Translations under genes and position numbers: made by a program
The notes under the pieces: model-generated
What the model saw: the letters and a program-made list of their open reading frames with translations, nothing else
What the model was told of the DNA's origin: nothing
The model's database searches: none
Virus record (IMG/VR): IMGVR_UViG_3300042567_001708
Coordinates: 1-24,879 of that record
DNA from: a virus
Direction: 5' to 3' (one strand)
Length of the DNA: 24,879 nt
Shown here: in pieces, positions 1 through 5,626 of the stretch
How the letters are laid out: every line of letters begins with the position of its first letter
Numbering within the stretch: the stretch's first letter is position 1

Positions 1-19
1 CTGCGGATGTGTCGGCCAT
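1..19 (-). CDS. Possible start of next leftward gene (cut by window edge)
   Basis: After the stop codon of the preceding leftward gene (24-26), an ATG lies four bases further on and opens six codons (M-A-D-T-S-A) before the window ends. The tight spacing matches the rest of this operon, which suggests the operon continues to the left. Too little is visible to say anything about the product. The start is inferred only from spacing and could be spurious. Confidence 0.3.
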
Positions 20-23
20 GGTC

Positions 24-317
24 TTACTTCTTGGCTCGGGGGCTGATGGTGCGCAGCAAGGCAAAGGCCTGCCGGGCGTGTTCAATGGCCGCAAGGCGGG
101 CCTCGTTCGCAAGCGTGCGCATGAGGTCCGGGCTCAGGTCGGGCTCGGTCTTCGCTCGTTCAACGAAGTCCTCGGCCGTCTTGTGGGCAAGGGCCATGTC
201 CTTCATGTCATCGAGGGCGGCAGCCAGCAAGGTGCGGGCGTCGTTCGCAACGATCATGTCCGCCGCCGTGAAGGCGTGCGGCTTGGGTTTGTATTTACCG
301 GTCTGGTTTGTGCTCAT
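24..317 (-). CDS. Hypothetical small helical protein, 97 aa
   Basis: I do not recognise this protein. It opens with MSTNQTGKYKPKPHAF, a basic, polar segment, followed by about 70 residues that look entirely alpha-helical and Ala-rich, with acidic and basic residues mixed (LLAAALDDMKDMALAHK, then EARLAAIEHARQAF). It ends in the basic PRAKK. No signal peptide or membrane segment is seen. The ATGAGC start follows a C-rich leader (CCCCTTTCCCCCCAAC) with no Shine-Dalgarno match, the same arrangement as four other genes of this operon. It is the last complete gene of the leftward operon in this window. The coding call rests on operon position, start context and the GC-rich third codon positions. 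Confidence 0.7.
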   Translation of the reverse strand: MSTNQTGKYKPKPHAFTAADMIVANDARTLLAAALDDMKDMALAHKTAEDFVERAKTEPDLSPDLMRTLANEARLAAIEHARQAFALLRTISPRAKK

Positions 318-345
318 GTTGGGGGGAAAGGGGTTGCCCCGGCCG

Positions 346-681
346 TTAGGCCTGGGGCGGGTTGGGTTGTTCGAGGTTGATGCCGAGCGTCTCGGCCAGC
401 CAGCGGACCGCCTCGACAGTCTCGCCGTATTCGTCGCGATCAGCGCACCATGCCGGACCCACCGGGTCCATTAGCTGCGCCCATGTCTCGCGGATTGCCT
501 GCTCGTTCGTCTCGCTCGCTTCGGCATAGACGGACCCGAGCACGCGGGCAAACCGGCCTTGCTCGTCCGTCTCGAAGACTTCGAGGTAACGGCTCCAATC
601 GGTTCCCCATGTGCGGGGGTTCGGCGTGCCATGGTCGAGCACAATCCGCCAATCAAGGCCGCGGTCGTTGGGGTGACTCAT
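346..681 (-). CDS. Hypothetical acidic protein, 111 aa
   Basis: This product is unrecognised. The chosen start (MSHPNDRGLDWRIVLDHG) overlaps the stop codon of the upstream gene in an ATGA tetranucleotide, which implies translational coupling. The frame stays open for 37 codons further upstream, but those encode Arg/Pro-rich residues antisense-like to the neighbour and are not accepted. The protein is acidic and Trp-rich for its size (DWRIVLD, WGTDWSRYLEVF, ETWAQLM, AVRWLAETLG), with an apparent alternation of strand and helix that suggests a small folded cytoplasmic domain. No catalytic motif is evident. It probably belongs to a set of early or accessory phage genes. Confidence 0.7.
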   Translation of the reverse strand: MSHPNDRGLDWRIVLDHGTPNPRTWGTDWSRYLEVFETDEQGRFARVLGSVYAEASETNEQAIRETWAQLMDPVGPAWCADRDEYGETVEAVRWLAETLGINLEQPNPPQA

Positions 682-926
682 CGGGCGTCCTGGGCTTCGA
701 CGATCTCGGTGTAATAGCCATAGGCGGCCCCTTCGCCGTATCCGCAAAGGAAGGCCCGGCCTCGGGGTGCAACGATCGCCCCGAGGGCCCACATGAAGGC
801 CCGCGCCTCCTCATGCTGCGACGCTCGAAAGTAGCGGCAGGGCTTGGGGTAGTTGTCGGATGGGTAAACCTTGCCGACCTGTGCCTCGGCCGCAGCGTGC
901 GCGGCCTCTTGCTGCTCGGGGCTCAT
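678..926 (-). CDS. Hypothetical protein, 82 aa
   Basis: This product is unrecognised. The start MSPEQQEAAHAAAEAQ is chosen because its ATG overlaps the preceding gene's TGA by four bases (ATGA); an ATG three codons upstream would overlap more. A helical Ala/Glu-rich N-terminus (residues 1-17) is followed by a more mixed region with aromatic residues (KVYPSDNYPKPCRYFRAS) and a Gly/Tyr-rich segment near the C-terminus (CGYGEGAAYGYYTEIV). Two Cys residues (about 33 and 63) are too far apart to call a zinc site. It is coupled on both sides to neighbours by 4-base overlaps, so the three genes 346-1315 are probably translated as a unit. Confidence 0.7.
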   Translation of the reverse strand: MSPEQQEAAHAAAEAQVGKVYPSDNYPKPCRYFRASQHEEARAFMWALGAIVAPRGRAFLCGYGEGAAYGYYTEIVEAQDAR

Positions 927-1315
927 GCGGCCCAACCCTTGCGGGCGTTGTAGCGGACACCGGCCCCGCCGTCGTTAATGATGAGAAAGCAGGCGGTGCC
1001 GTCATCGCCGTTTCCGCCGATTAGGGACTTGTGCCCGCCGTCCGTCACCCAGCCAAGCATGAGGGCCAGGGCGGCCGCTGCTCGGGCGTGGTTCGGCTCG
1101 GGGTCGAGTTCGTGGTCCCATCCGACAATCAGGGAGGGCTCACCCTTGCGGCCGCTGCGGGCGTAGGCCTTGATGCGCGGACCCTTGGCACCGGTGCCTT
1201 GCAAGTAGCGGGTGCGGATCATCGCGCGGGCTTGGTTTTGTTCGTGGAGAACAAAGGCGGTTTTAGCCTTTGCTATTGCGGCCTCGCGGGCCGCTTTGGT
1301 GGTCGGGTTACTCAT
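923..1315 (-). CDS. Hypothetical basic protein, 130 aa
   Basis: This product is unrecognised. The start MSNPTTKAAREAAIAK is preferred over an in-frame ATG 16 codons upstream because it sits directly after the C-rich leader CTTCCCCACTCCCTCCC and begins ATGAGT, as in the sister gene at 2642. Residues 1-25 form a basic, Ala-rich helix. The middle is Arg/Lys-rich (IRTRYLQGTGAKGPRIKAYARSG). The C-terminal half has a WDHELDPEPNHARAAAALALMLGW segment, then a Gly-rich turn region (GGHKSLIGGNGDDGTACFLI). The basic N-terminus would be compatible with nucleic-acid binding, but nothing specific is visible. The upstream leader contains the duplicated 16-base element described separately. Confidence 0.7.
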   Translation of the reverse strand: MSNPTTKAAREAAIAKAKTAFVLHEQNQARAMIRTRYLQGTGAKGPRIKAYARSGRKGEPSLIVGWDHELDPEPNHARAAAALALMLGWVTDGGHKSLIGGNGDDGTACFLIINDGGAGVRYNARKGWAA

Positions 1316-1364
1316 GGGAGGGAGTGGGGAAGGTGCTCGGGTTCGGTCGGGTTGCAAGCGCAAA
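1316..1364 (-). promoter_or_regulatory. Leader with duplicated element, copy B
   Basis: Read leftward, this 49-base gap starts with TTTGCGCTTGCAACCC (1349-1364), then has CGAGCAC at offset 26-32 and ends in a C-rich tract directly before ATGAGTAAC. The gap at 2643-2693 has the same three parts in the same order and at the same offsets from the 16-mer. The 16-mer directly follows the TAA stop of the upstream gene. A shared promoter, operator or RNA-leader function is inferred; no canonical sigma-70 -35/-10 pair is evident. Confidence 0.5.
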
Positions 1365-1649
1365 TTAAAGGCGGGCCTTCATCTCGGCCAAGTTAGCTTC
1401 GACCGCTTCGGCTTCGCCGCTGGCGTGCCGGATGGCGTCCCCGAGGTGGGCGAGTTCGGCGGCCTGCTCGGCCAGCAACTCGCAAGCGAGTTCCCAGCAT
1501 CGAGGGCTTGCCGGGTTGCCGAGGGCTTCGAGGTTGCCCGCAATCCGTTCGACGGCGTGGGCGGCTCGGGCAAGCATGAAGGCCTGCGCTTGGGTGAGGG
1601 TGCGGACCGGGCGGGCGTCGCCGGTCCTGGGGGTGGGTTGGGTGCTCAT
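1365..1649 (-). CDS. Hypothetical helical protein, 94 aa
   Basis: This product is unrecognised. The accepted start (MSTQPTPRTGDARPVRT) follows the C-rich leader CCCCTTTCCCCCGCC. In-frame codons further upstream encode a Pro-rich stretch that corresponds to this leader, so they are rejected. Residues 20-94 look like two long alpha-helices rich in Ala, Leu and Glu (QAFMLARAAHAVERIAGNL and ELLAEQAAELAHLGDAIRHA), so a helical hairpin or coiled-coil dimer is likely. There are two Cys residues in the WELACELL/SPRCWEL region. No membrane segment is seen. The stop codon directly abuts the leader element of the next gene. Confidence 0.65.
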   Translation of the reverse strand: MSTQPTPRTGDARPVRTLTQAQAFMLARAAHAVERIAGNLEALGNPASPRCWELACELLAEQAAELAHLGDAIRHASGEAEAVEANLAEMKARL

Positions 1650-1738
1650 GGCGGGGGAAAGGGGAGGGGGTGGGGTTGGACTCGTCAGCGAGCGCGTCAC
1701 GCTCGGACCGGCCGCCGTCGGGCGGCTCGGTTTCGTCC
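1650..1738 (-). other. Short gap with C-rich leader and small stem-loop
   Basis: This 89-base gap separates two leftward genes. The part next to the downstream start (about 1650-1675) reads as an almost pure pyrimidine tract in the leftward direction. Within the gap, CGAGCG (1689-1694) can pair with CGCTCG (1700-1705) around a 5-base loop. No U-tract follows, so it is not called a terminator. Confidence 0.3.
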
Positions 1739-1978
1739 TTAGAGGGCTTGCCGCAAGCGGTCAATGCGGCCGTCTTCGCCTTCGCTGCCTTCGAGTTCGC
1801 AACATTCGAGCAGGCTCAGGCAATCGTCGGCCGCAGCGGTCAGGACCTCGGCCCGTTTGGCTTCGCGGATCAGGACTCCCACGGCTCGGGCGTCCCCTTC
1901 CCCGAGGCAGCCCTTTCTCACGCAGTCGCTGAGGAGGGCGCACGCTTCGCGGACGCTCATCGGTTCGGCCTTAGCCAT
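1739..1978 (-). CDS. Hypothetical protein, 79 aa
   Basis: This product is unrecognised. The start MAKAEPMSVREACALL overlaps the stop codon of the upstream gene by 8 bases; MSVREAC six codons later is an alternative. Upstream in-frame codons are antisense-like Arg/Pro-rich sequence and are rejected. The protein looks alpha-helical and acidic, with four Cys residues (about 13, 19, 24 and two in LLECCELEG), which is many for its size. The C-terminal part (SLLECCELEGSEGEDGRIDRLRQ) is strongly acidic. The Cys pattern does not match a zinc-ribbon or zinc-finger spacing that I can defend. Confidence 0.6.
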   Translation of the reverse strand: MAKAEPMSVREACALLSDCVRKGCLGEGDARAVGVLIREAKRAEVLTAAADDCLSLLECCELEGSEGEDGRIDRLRQAL

Positions 1979-2201
1979 GGCGGGCCGCCTTTCGTGCCTT
2001 GGCCGCGTTCGTGCGGGGGTTGTGGGCGTTGCGGGCCGAGTCCAGGGCGTGCGCAGCCGAGGCAATCAGGCCGGAGAGGCGGCGGGCCTTGCGGGCCGTG
2101 GCCTCGGCAGCGTGGCCGAGCGTGCGGACCTTGGCCGCAAGGGCGGCAAGGCGGGTGAGGAGGTGCGGCTTGCGGCCGCGGGGAGGTCGGGGGGTGCTCA
2201 T
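1971..2201 (-). CDS. Hypothetical strongly basic Ala/Arg/Lys-rich protein, 76 aa
   Basis: This product is unrecognised. It starts at ATGAGC after the leader CCTCTCCCACCC, only 12 bases after the previous stop. Composition is extreme: Arg, Lys, Ala and His dominate, with hardly any acidic residues. The N-terminus is MSTPRPPRGRKPHLL, followed by an amphipathic helix (RLAALAAKVRTLGHAAEA) and a basic tail (RTNAAKARKAARHG). Such composition is compatible with a DNA-binding or DNA-condensing small protein, but it is also what a GC-rich spurious frame can look like. Operon position and the leader support it being real. Confidence 0.6.
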   Translation of the reverse strand: MSTPRPPRGRKPHLLTRLAALAAKVRTLGHAAEATARKARRLSGLIASAAHALDSARNAHNPRTNAAKARKAARHG

Positions 2202-2213
2202 GGGTGGGAGAGG

Positions 2214-2642
2214 TTAGAGGGTGACGGCGAGAAGGCCGCCGCGTGCGCAGTGTTCGAGGGCGTCGCGGTAGTCCTCGGGGCTCGGGGCTTTCGTCTCAGT
2301 GCCTTCGGGCCAATAGTGGGAGGGGGTGCTTAGGAACTCGCCTTCCTCGTCGGCCTCATCGTCCCCTTGCTCCTCGAACCAGCCGGACAGGTGCTCGCCG
2401 TGACACTCTTCGACGCGCTCGGCTTCGGTCATGTCGGCATATCGGGCTGCCAGCGTATCGACCGAGACGAAGATGGCAAGGGCGGGCCAATCGGCCATGA
2501 CCTTGCCGGTCGCGGTGCGTGCGTCGGCCAGCGTCAGCAGGTCGGCGGGGGTGATGAGCACGCGGGCAAGTGTGGTCCACTTGGCTGCGTGTTCGTTGAG
2601 GACCGCAAGGGCTGCGGCGTGGGCGTCGGGTGTGTTACTCAT
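2214..2642 (-). CDS. Hypothetical acidic protein, 142 aa; first gene of the leftward operon
   Basis: This product is unrecognised. The chosen start MSNTPDAHAAALAVLNEH directly follows the C-rich leader CCACCTCCCACCC and the duplicated upstream element. The same frame is open for another 190 codons upstream, but that part is low-complexity Arg/Pro/Gly sequence and is rejected. The N-terminal 60 residues look helical (LNEHAAKWTTLARVLITPADLLTL), the middle is mixed (DWPALAIFVSVDTLAARYADM), and residues 90-104 are very acidic (EEQGDDEADEEGEF). The C-terminus is SPEDYRDALEHCARGGLLAV. It is probably the promoter-proximal gene of the operon, apart from a weak ORF at 2714-2854. Confidence 0.7.
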   Translation of the reverse strand: MSNTPDAHAAALAVLNEHAAKWTTLARVLITPADLLTLADARTATGKVMADWPALAIFVSVDTLAARYADMTEAERVEECHGEHLSGWFEEQGDDEADEEGEFLSTPSHYWPEGTETKAPSPEDYRDALEHCARGGLLAVTL

Positions 2643-2693
2643 GGGTGGGAGGTGGCCGAGCGTGCTCGCCTCGGGGTGGGTTGCAAGCGCAAA
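2643..2693 (-). promoter_or_regulatory. Leader with duplicated element, copy A
   Basis: Read leftward, the 16-mer TTTGCGCTTGCAACCC (2678-2693) lies 51 bases before the ATG, CGAGCAC occupies offset 26-32, and a C-rich tract (CCACCTCCCACCC) touches the start codon. Copy B at 1316-1364 has the same layout. The identical start of both proteins (MSN) extends the similarity into the coding region. This is either a duplicated promoter/leader or a conserved regulatory RNA segment. Confidence 0.5.
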
Positions 2694-2713
2694 GCTTCTT
2701 TTCCTCAGGGCCC

Positions 2714-2854
2714 TCAGTCGGCCCGCCCGAGGGGGTGCGTCCCCTCTGGCCCTCCTTGGCCCTTGGCTTCCCCTCTGAGGGCCTGCGGGGCGTCGCGTAG
2801 CTTCTCGGCCAGGGACTCGGCAGCGGGGGCGGTGGGGGCGTTTCTGCGGATCAT
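2714..2854 (-). CDS. Candidate micro-ORF, 46 aa
   Basis: Reading leftward, ATG at 2854 opens 46 codons ending in TGA at 2714-2716. The product begins MIRRNAPTAPAAESLAEK, continues LRDAPQALRGEAKGQGG and ends GRAD. The N-terminal two thirds resemble a short amphipathic helix. The start follows a C-rich stretch (GTCCGCCCGCCCGCC), as do several genes downstream. The surrounding DNA is so GC-rich that open frames arise by chance, so this is only a candidate. It would be the first gene of the leftward operon or a leader peptide. Confidence 0.3.
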   Translation of the reverse strand: MIRRNAPTAPAAESLAEKLRDAPQALRGEAKGQGGPEGTHPLGRAD

Positions 2855-2918
2855 GGCGGGCGGGCGGACGCGACCCCTCGTCGGGAGGTTTCTGGCCGGC
2901 CTCGGCAGCGGTCCGCGG

Positions 2919-2932
2919 CAGGGCTCGACGCC
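2919..2932. repeat. Direct repeat CAGGGCTCGACGCC, copy 1
   Basis: Fourteen-base word identical to the copy at 3020-3033. A third copy lacking one base (CAGGGCTGACGCC) lies at 3041-3053. The spacing is irregular (about 101 and 21 bases between starts). Confidence 0.6.
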
Positions 2933-3011
2933 GGCGGTCCTCGGGCCTCGGGCTCAGGCCTCGGGTCCGGTCCGCCGCGGGCTCGGGCTGCCCGCCCTGG
3001 CCGCCTCGGGC

Positions 3012-3021
3012 TGAGCGCTCA
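3012..3021. repeat. Perfect palindrome TGAGCGCTCA
   Basis: Ten-base perfect palindrome that overlaps the start of the second direct repeat by two bases. The arrangement resembles an operator but there is no direct evidence of protein binding. Confidence 0.45.
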
Positions 3022-3033
3022 GGGCTCGACGCC
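3020..3033. repeat. Direct repeat CAGGGCTCGACGCC, copy 2
   Basis: Identical to the 14-mer at 2919-2932 and overlapping the palindrome at 3012-3021 by two bases. Confidence 0.6.
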
Positions 3034-3040
3034 TCAGGCC

Positions 3041-3053
3041 CAGGGCTGACGCC
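3041..3053. repeat. Direct repeat CAGGGCTGACGCC, copy 3 (one base shorter)
   Basis: Matches the 14-mer at 2919 and 3020 except for one missing C. It starts 21 bases after the start of copy 2. Confidence 0.5.
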
Positions 3054-3138
3054 GCGACGCCGAGGGAGGGCCGCGACGCCGCCGCCTCCCGCCGCCTCCG
3101 ACCGACTACGACCGACCCCGCCCACACCCCTCGGCCGC

Positions 3139-3235
3139 CGTTTATTTTTCGATCTCCCCCCGCGCGCTAAAATTTGCGATTTTTCAAAAATGTTAAAAGC
3201 TTGAACGCTCATTAAAAGTTGTTACCAATTTGATC
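3139..3235. promoter_or_regulatory. AT-rich divergent promoter region
   Basis: After more than 400 bases of very GC-rich DNA the sequence turns sharply AT-rich (TTTATTTTTCGATC, CTAAAATTTGCGATTTTTC, TGTTAAAAGC) just upstream of the rightward tail fibre gene. Transcription of both operons plausibly starts in or near here. I could not fit a convincing sigma-70 pair: TTGAAC at 3201 has no good -10 box at 17 bases. No phage-type promoter repeated elsewhere in the window was found. Confidence 0.4.
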
Positions 3236-5620
3236 ATGTCGCAGCCTCCTTCTCCTTACGAAAGGAATTACAGTTTCACCGATCATTCTGCGCAGCAGCC
3301 CACCATTCCGCAGCCCGGCAACAAGCTCGACATTGAGTTCAATGATATTCTGACGACCCTTAACAGCACGATTGTCCGACTTGGTGAGATCCAGCGCGAC
3401 GACGGAAAGCTGCGAGACTCTGCCGTTCCTTTTGAACATCTTATTCCGGGTCCAAAGGGTGATAAAGGCGATCAGGGTATTCAAGGTATCCAAGGCGTTC
3501 CTGGTGCTCCTGGCGTAAACGGCTTGCAGGGCATCCAAGGTATTCAAGGTATTCAAGGAATTCAGGGCATCCAAGGCCCGCAAGGCGACAAATATGCGTG
3601 CACCAGCACCGATACGCTGACGATCGCAACCGGCATTAAGACAATCAATACTCAGGCAGGACTTGCGTGGACCAGCCAGCAGGACGTCACGATTGTCTAC
3701 GACGCAAACAACCACATGCACGCCGTCGTTGTCAGCTACAACGCCACTACCGGCGTCATGGTTGCCGACGTTGAGCACAAGACCGGCAACGGCAGCCATT
3801 CCTCTTGGACAATCAACATCGAGGGTGCGATCGGGGCGATGGGCCCAATGGGTCCAATTGGGCCCCAAGGCGAGCCGGGTATTCAAGGGGTCCAAGGGAT
3901 CCAAGGTATCCAAGGACCGGCAGGCCCGGGCTTGGTTGATGGACTTACGATCTCAGAAGCCGCTGCGACTTATAAAACGATCGTTTCAGCTGACGCTGCA
4001 CTCGCCAGCAAGGCTGCGCTCGCGCATACGCACCAGATCGCGGACGTCACCGGCCTGGCTGGCTCACTTTCCGGTAAGGCTAACAGCATCCACACGCACG
4101 CCATGGCAGATGTGTCCGGTTTGACCGGCACGATCAGCAGCATGTCCGCGGACATTAACACCAGGCTTAAGAAAGTGACCGATGCTTCGTTTTCTATGAT
4201 TTATAGCGCCGGTTTTCTGTCTATCCCGGCCGGATCTGACAACGAAGGCGACCGTTTCACCTACCAGGTTCCGCAGCTTGCGCTTGGAACGCGCTCATGG
4301 ATGGTCCAGCGCCCGGAGTTCCTGGGAAAATGGATCTTACTCAACGTCATGAACGCGGAAAACAAGCGACAGACCAAGGGTCCGCGCTCGTTCATTGAAT
4401 TTACGCACACCGATTTCGGCGTGATCGCGCAAGGCGACCTGGAGTTTGAAGATCCTGGCATCGTTATCTCATCCTACTGTGAATACACCGAGATCACCGA
4501 CGCGGCCGGAACGCTTTGGGCTGGTTATTACCTCCCGGTACATACCGTGACCGACGGCAACGGAGGTTACAACACGACCAACGGAAACCCCGGCGAAGGA
4601 AATTGCTACCTTCCGGAAGGGTATGTGATCAGCACCGGCGGCACCTCTTCTCTGGAGTTTAATTGGTCTGACGGCGAAGGTCATGAAGGAACGTTCCAAT
4701 ACGGATACGTCGAAAGTGAAACCACCATCGCCAACGGCCAAGGCGGCACGACTACCACCGGTAGCAACGTGACTACAATCACAGCATACCATGGACAGAT
4801 CATCCATTCCGACGCCGGCGGCTGTTCCGGCGCGTTAGAAGTGCAGTTCGATAGCTCAAATAATTACTATGTGCTCAGCGATAACCGCCAGAGCGCACCG
4901 CCAGCAGATCAGTTTATCCGCAGCGACTCCGGAGTTTATGAGGTAAGCCTTTGTGGCGGCACCCACCAGCTTGGAAGCTGGTCCGGTGACTTCTACACGG
5001 ACGGCTCATGCACCGGTGAGTATTTCTCCGGAATTTCTGAATACGTCCCTTACGGAACGTATATCACCAACTGCGACGACTACAATTATTACAGCGACGG
5101 CTCCGGCAGCTACTACTCCGAATACACCGGTGGCACCGGCGGTTGCAGCGGCGACACCGGCAACACCTCGTCCGGCGATCTCACGATCTACATCAGCGAG
5201 ATTGGCGCGGACGTCACGGCCGGCAGCTACTACGCTACCGAATACTATAACTACGATTGCACAACCTCTTGGTCCGGAACCGACAGCTGGTATGGCTACG
5301 GCACCCTTCTGGCCAGCGACGGCAATTATAACTATTACGCCGACGGAAGTGGCTCTTACTACGTCGAGAGCATCGGTGACCCCGACCCGCCCACTTGCAC
5401 CCAGGACGGCTACATCGGCCAGGTCAGCGGCGATCTGTTCGTGAACATCAACGGCCAAGAATTCACGGCCGGCAGCTACACGGCCGATCAGTATAGCAAC
5501 TCCGATTGCAGCACCTACACGACGAACGCCATGAACAGCTGGTGGAGCTACGGAACCACCATCTACAACGACGGCACAACCACCTATTATTCCGACGGCA
5601 ACGGATCCTATTACACCTAA
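3236..5620 (+). CDS. Tail fibre protein with collagen-like repeats, 794 aa
   Basis: Virion receptor-binding fibre. The start MSQPPSPYERNYSF is chosen over a TTG two codons upstream. The N-terminal about 70 residues (PGNKLDIEFNDIL, IQRDDGKL) resemble the particle-attachment segment of many phage tail fibres. Residues 72-119 are 16 Gly-X-Y triplets rich in GIQ, and 197-232 are 12 more; such segments form collagen-like triple helices. Between them lies a small beta domain (LTIATGIKTINTQAGLAW) seen in other phage fibres. HTHQIADVTGL and HTHAMADVSGL follow, a known fibre repeat. The C-terminus is Tyr/Gly/Ser-rich and triplicated (starts about 582, 645, 730), each copy ending like YYSDGSGSYY, probably the receptor-binding tip. 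It is the first gene of the rightward operon. Confidence 0.88.
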   Translation: MSQPPSPYERNYSFTDHSAQQPTIPQPGNKLDIEFNDILTTLNSTIVRLGEIQRDDGKLRDSAVPFEHLIPGPKGDKGDQGIQGIQGVPGAPGVNGLQGIQGIQGIQGIQGIQGPQGDKYACTSTDTLTIATGIKTINTQAGLAWTSQQDVTIVYDANNHMHAVVVSYNATTGVMVADVEHKTGNGSHSSWTINIEGAIGAMGPMGPIGPQGEPGIQGVQGIQGIQGPAGPGLVDGLTISEAAATYKTIVSADAALASKAALAHTHQIADVTGLAGSLSGKANSIHTHAMADVSGLTGTISSMSADINTRLKKVTDASFSMIYSAGFLSIPAGSDNEGDRFTYQVPQLALGTRSWMVQRPEFLGKWILLNVMNAENKRQTKGPRSFIEFTHTDFGVIAQGDLEFEDPGIVISSYCEYTEITDAAGTLWAGYYLPVHTVTDGNGGYNTTNGNPGEGNCYLPEGYVISTGGTSSLEFNWSDGEGHEGTFQYGYVESETTIANGQGGTTTTGSNVTTITAYHGQIIHSDAGGCSGALEVQFDSSNNYYVLSDNRQSAPPADQFIRSDSGVYEVSLCGGTHQLGSWSGDFYTDGSCTGEYFSGISEYVPYGTYITNCDDYNYYSDGSGSYYSEYTGGTGGCSGDTGNTSSGDLTIYISEIGADVTAGSYYATEYYNYDCTTSWSGTDSWYGYGTLLASDGNYNYYADGSGSYYVESIGDPDPPTCTQDGYIGQVSGDLFVNINGQEFTAGSYTADQYSNSDCSTYTTNAMNSWWSYGTTIYNDGTTTYYSDGNGSYYT
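3449..3592 (+). repeat. Collagen-like Gly-X-Y repeat, segment 1
   Basis: Sixteen uninterrupted Gly-X-Y triplets within the tail fibre, mostly GIQ. The DNA is a run of imperfect 9-base repeats (GGTATTCAA/GGTATCCAA), so copy number may vary by slippage or recombination. Confidence 0.85.
3824..3931 (+). repeat. Collagen-like Gly-X-Y repeat, segment 2
   Basis: Twelve Gly-X-Y triplets (GAI GAM GPM GPI GPQ GEP, then GIQ-type). It shares the GIQ-coding 9-base words with segment 1, so recombination between the two segments is possible. Confidence 0.8.
4979..5620 (+). repeat. Three-copy C-terminal module of the tail fibre
   Basis: Three imperfect copies start at about residues 582, 645 and 730. The shared pattern is SGD(F/L), then AGSY in copies 2 and 3, a D/N-C pair, YGT plus hydrophobics, and a final YY(S/A)DG(S/N)GSYY. 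Copy 1 is shorter. Each copy has few charged residues and many Tyr, as in tip or adhesin modules of phage fibres. Confidence 0.65.
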
Positions 5621-5626
5621 TCTACC

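Larger units (their letters stand above)
2855..3138. promoter_or_regulatory. GC-rich non-coding block with short repeats (divergent control region)
   Basis: No convincing gene is present on either strand. The block is extremely GC-rich and built of recurring words: CAGGGCTCGACGCC twice plus a one-base-deleted third copy, CCTCGGGC at 2939, 2946 and 3004 with CCTCGGGT at 2959, GGTCCGCGG-like words at 2910 and 2968, and the palindrome TGAGCGCTCA. It lies between the leftward and rightward operons. A role in transcription control, replication or packaging is possible but is inferred only from position and repeats. Confidence 0.45.

Noticed and set aside
2367-3014. Rightward 215-codon open frame across the control region
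   Set aside because: It overlaps the leftward 142-residue gene antisense and continues through GC-rich repeats. The product is low-complexity, and open frames are frequent by chance at this G+C.
2643-3212. Upstream extension of the leftward 142-residue gene to an ATG at 3212
   Set aside because: The added 190 residues are low-complexity Arg/Pro/Gly sequence. The leader with its duplicated element and C-tract lies at 2643-2693, so the start at 2642 is far more likely.
3201-3229. Possible sigma-70 promoter with TTGAAC as -35 box before the tail fibre
   Set aside because: The hexamer at 17-base spacing (ACCAAT) is a poor -10 box, so only the AT-rich region as a whole is annotated.
3449-3931. 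Short regularly spaced repeats resembling an array
   Set aside because: They are 9-base in-frame repeats encoding Gly-X-Y triplets, not CRISPR repeats with spacers.
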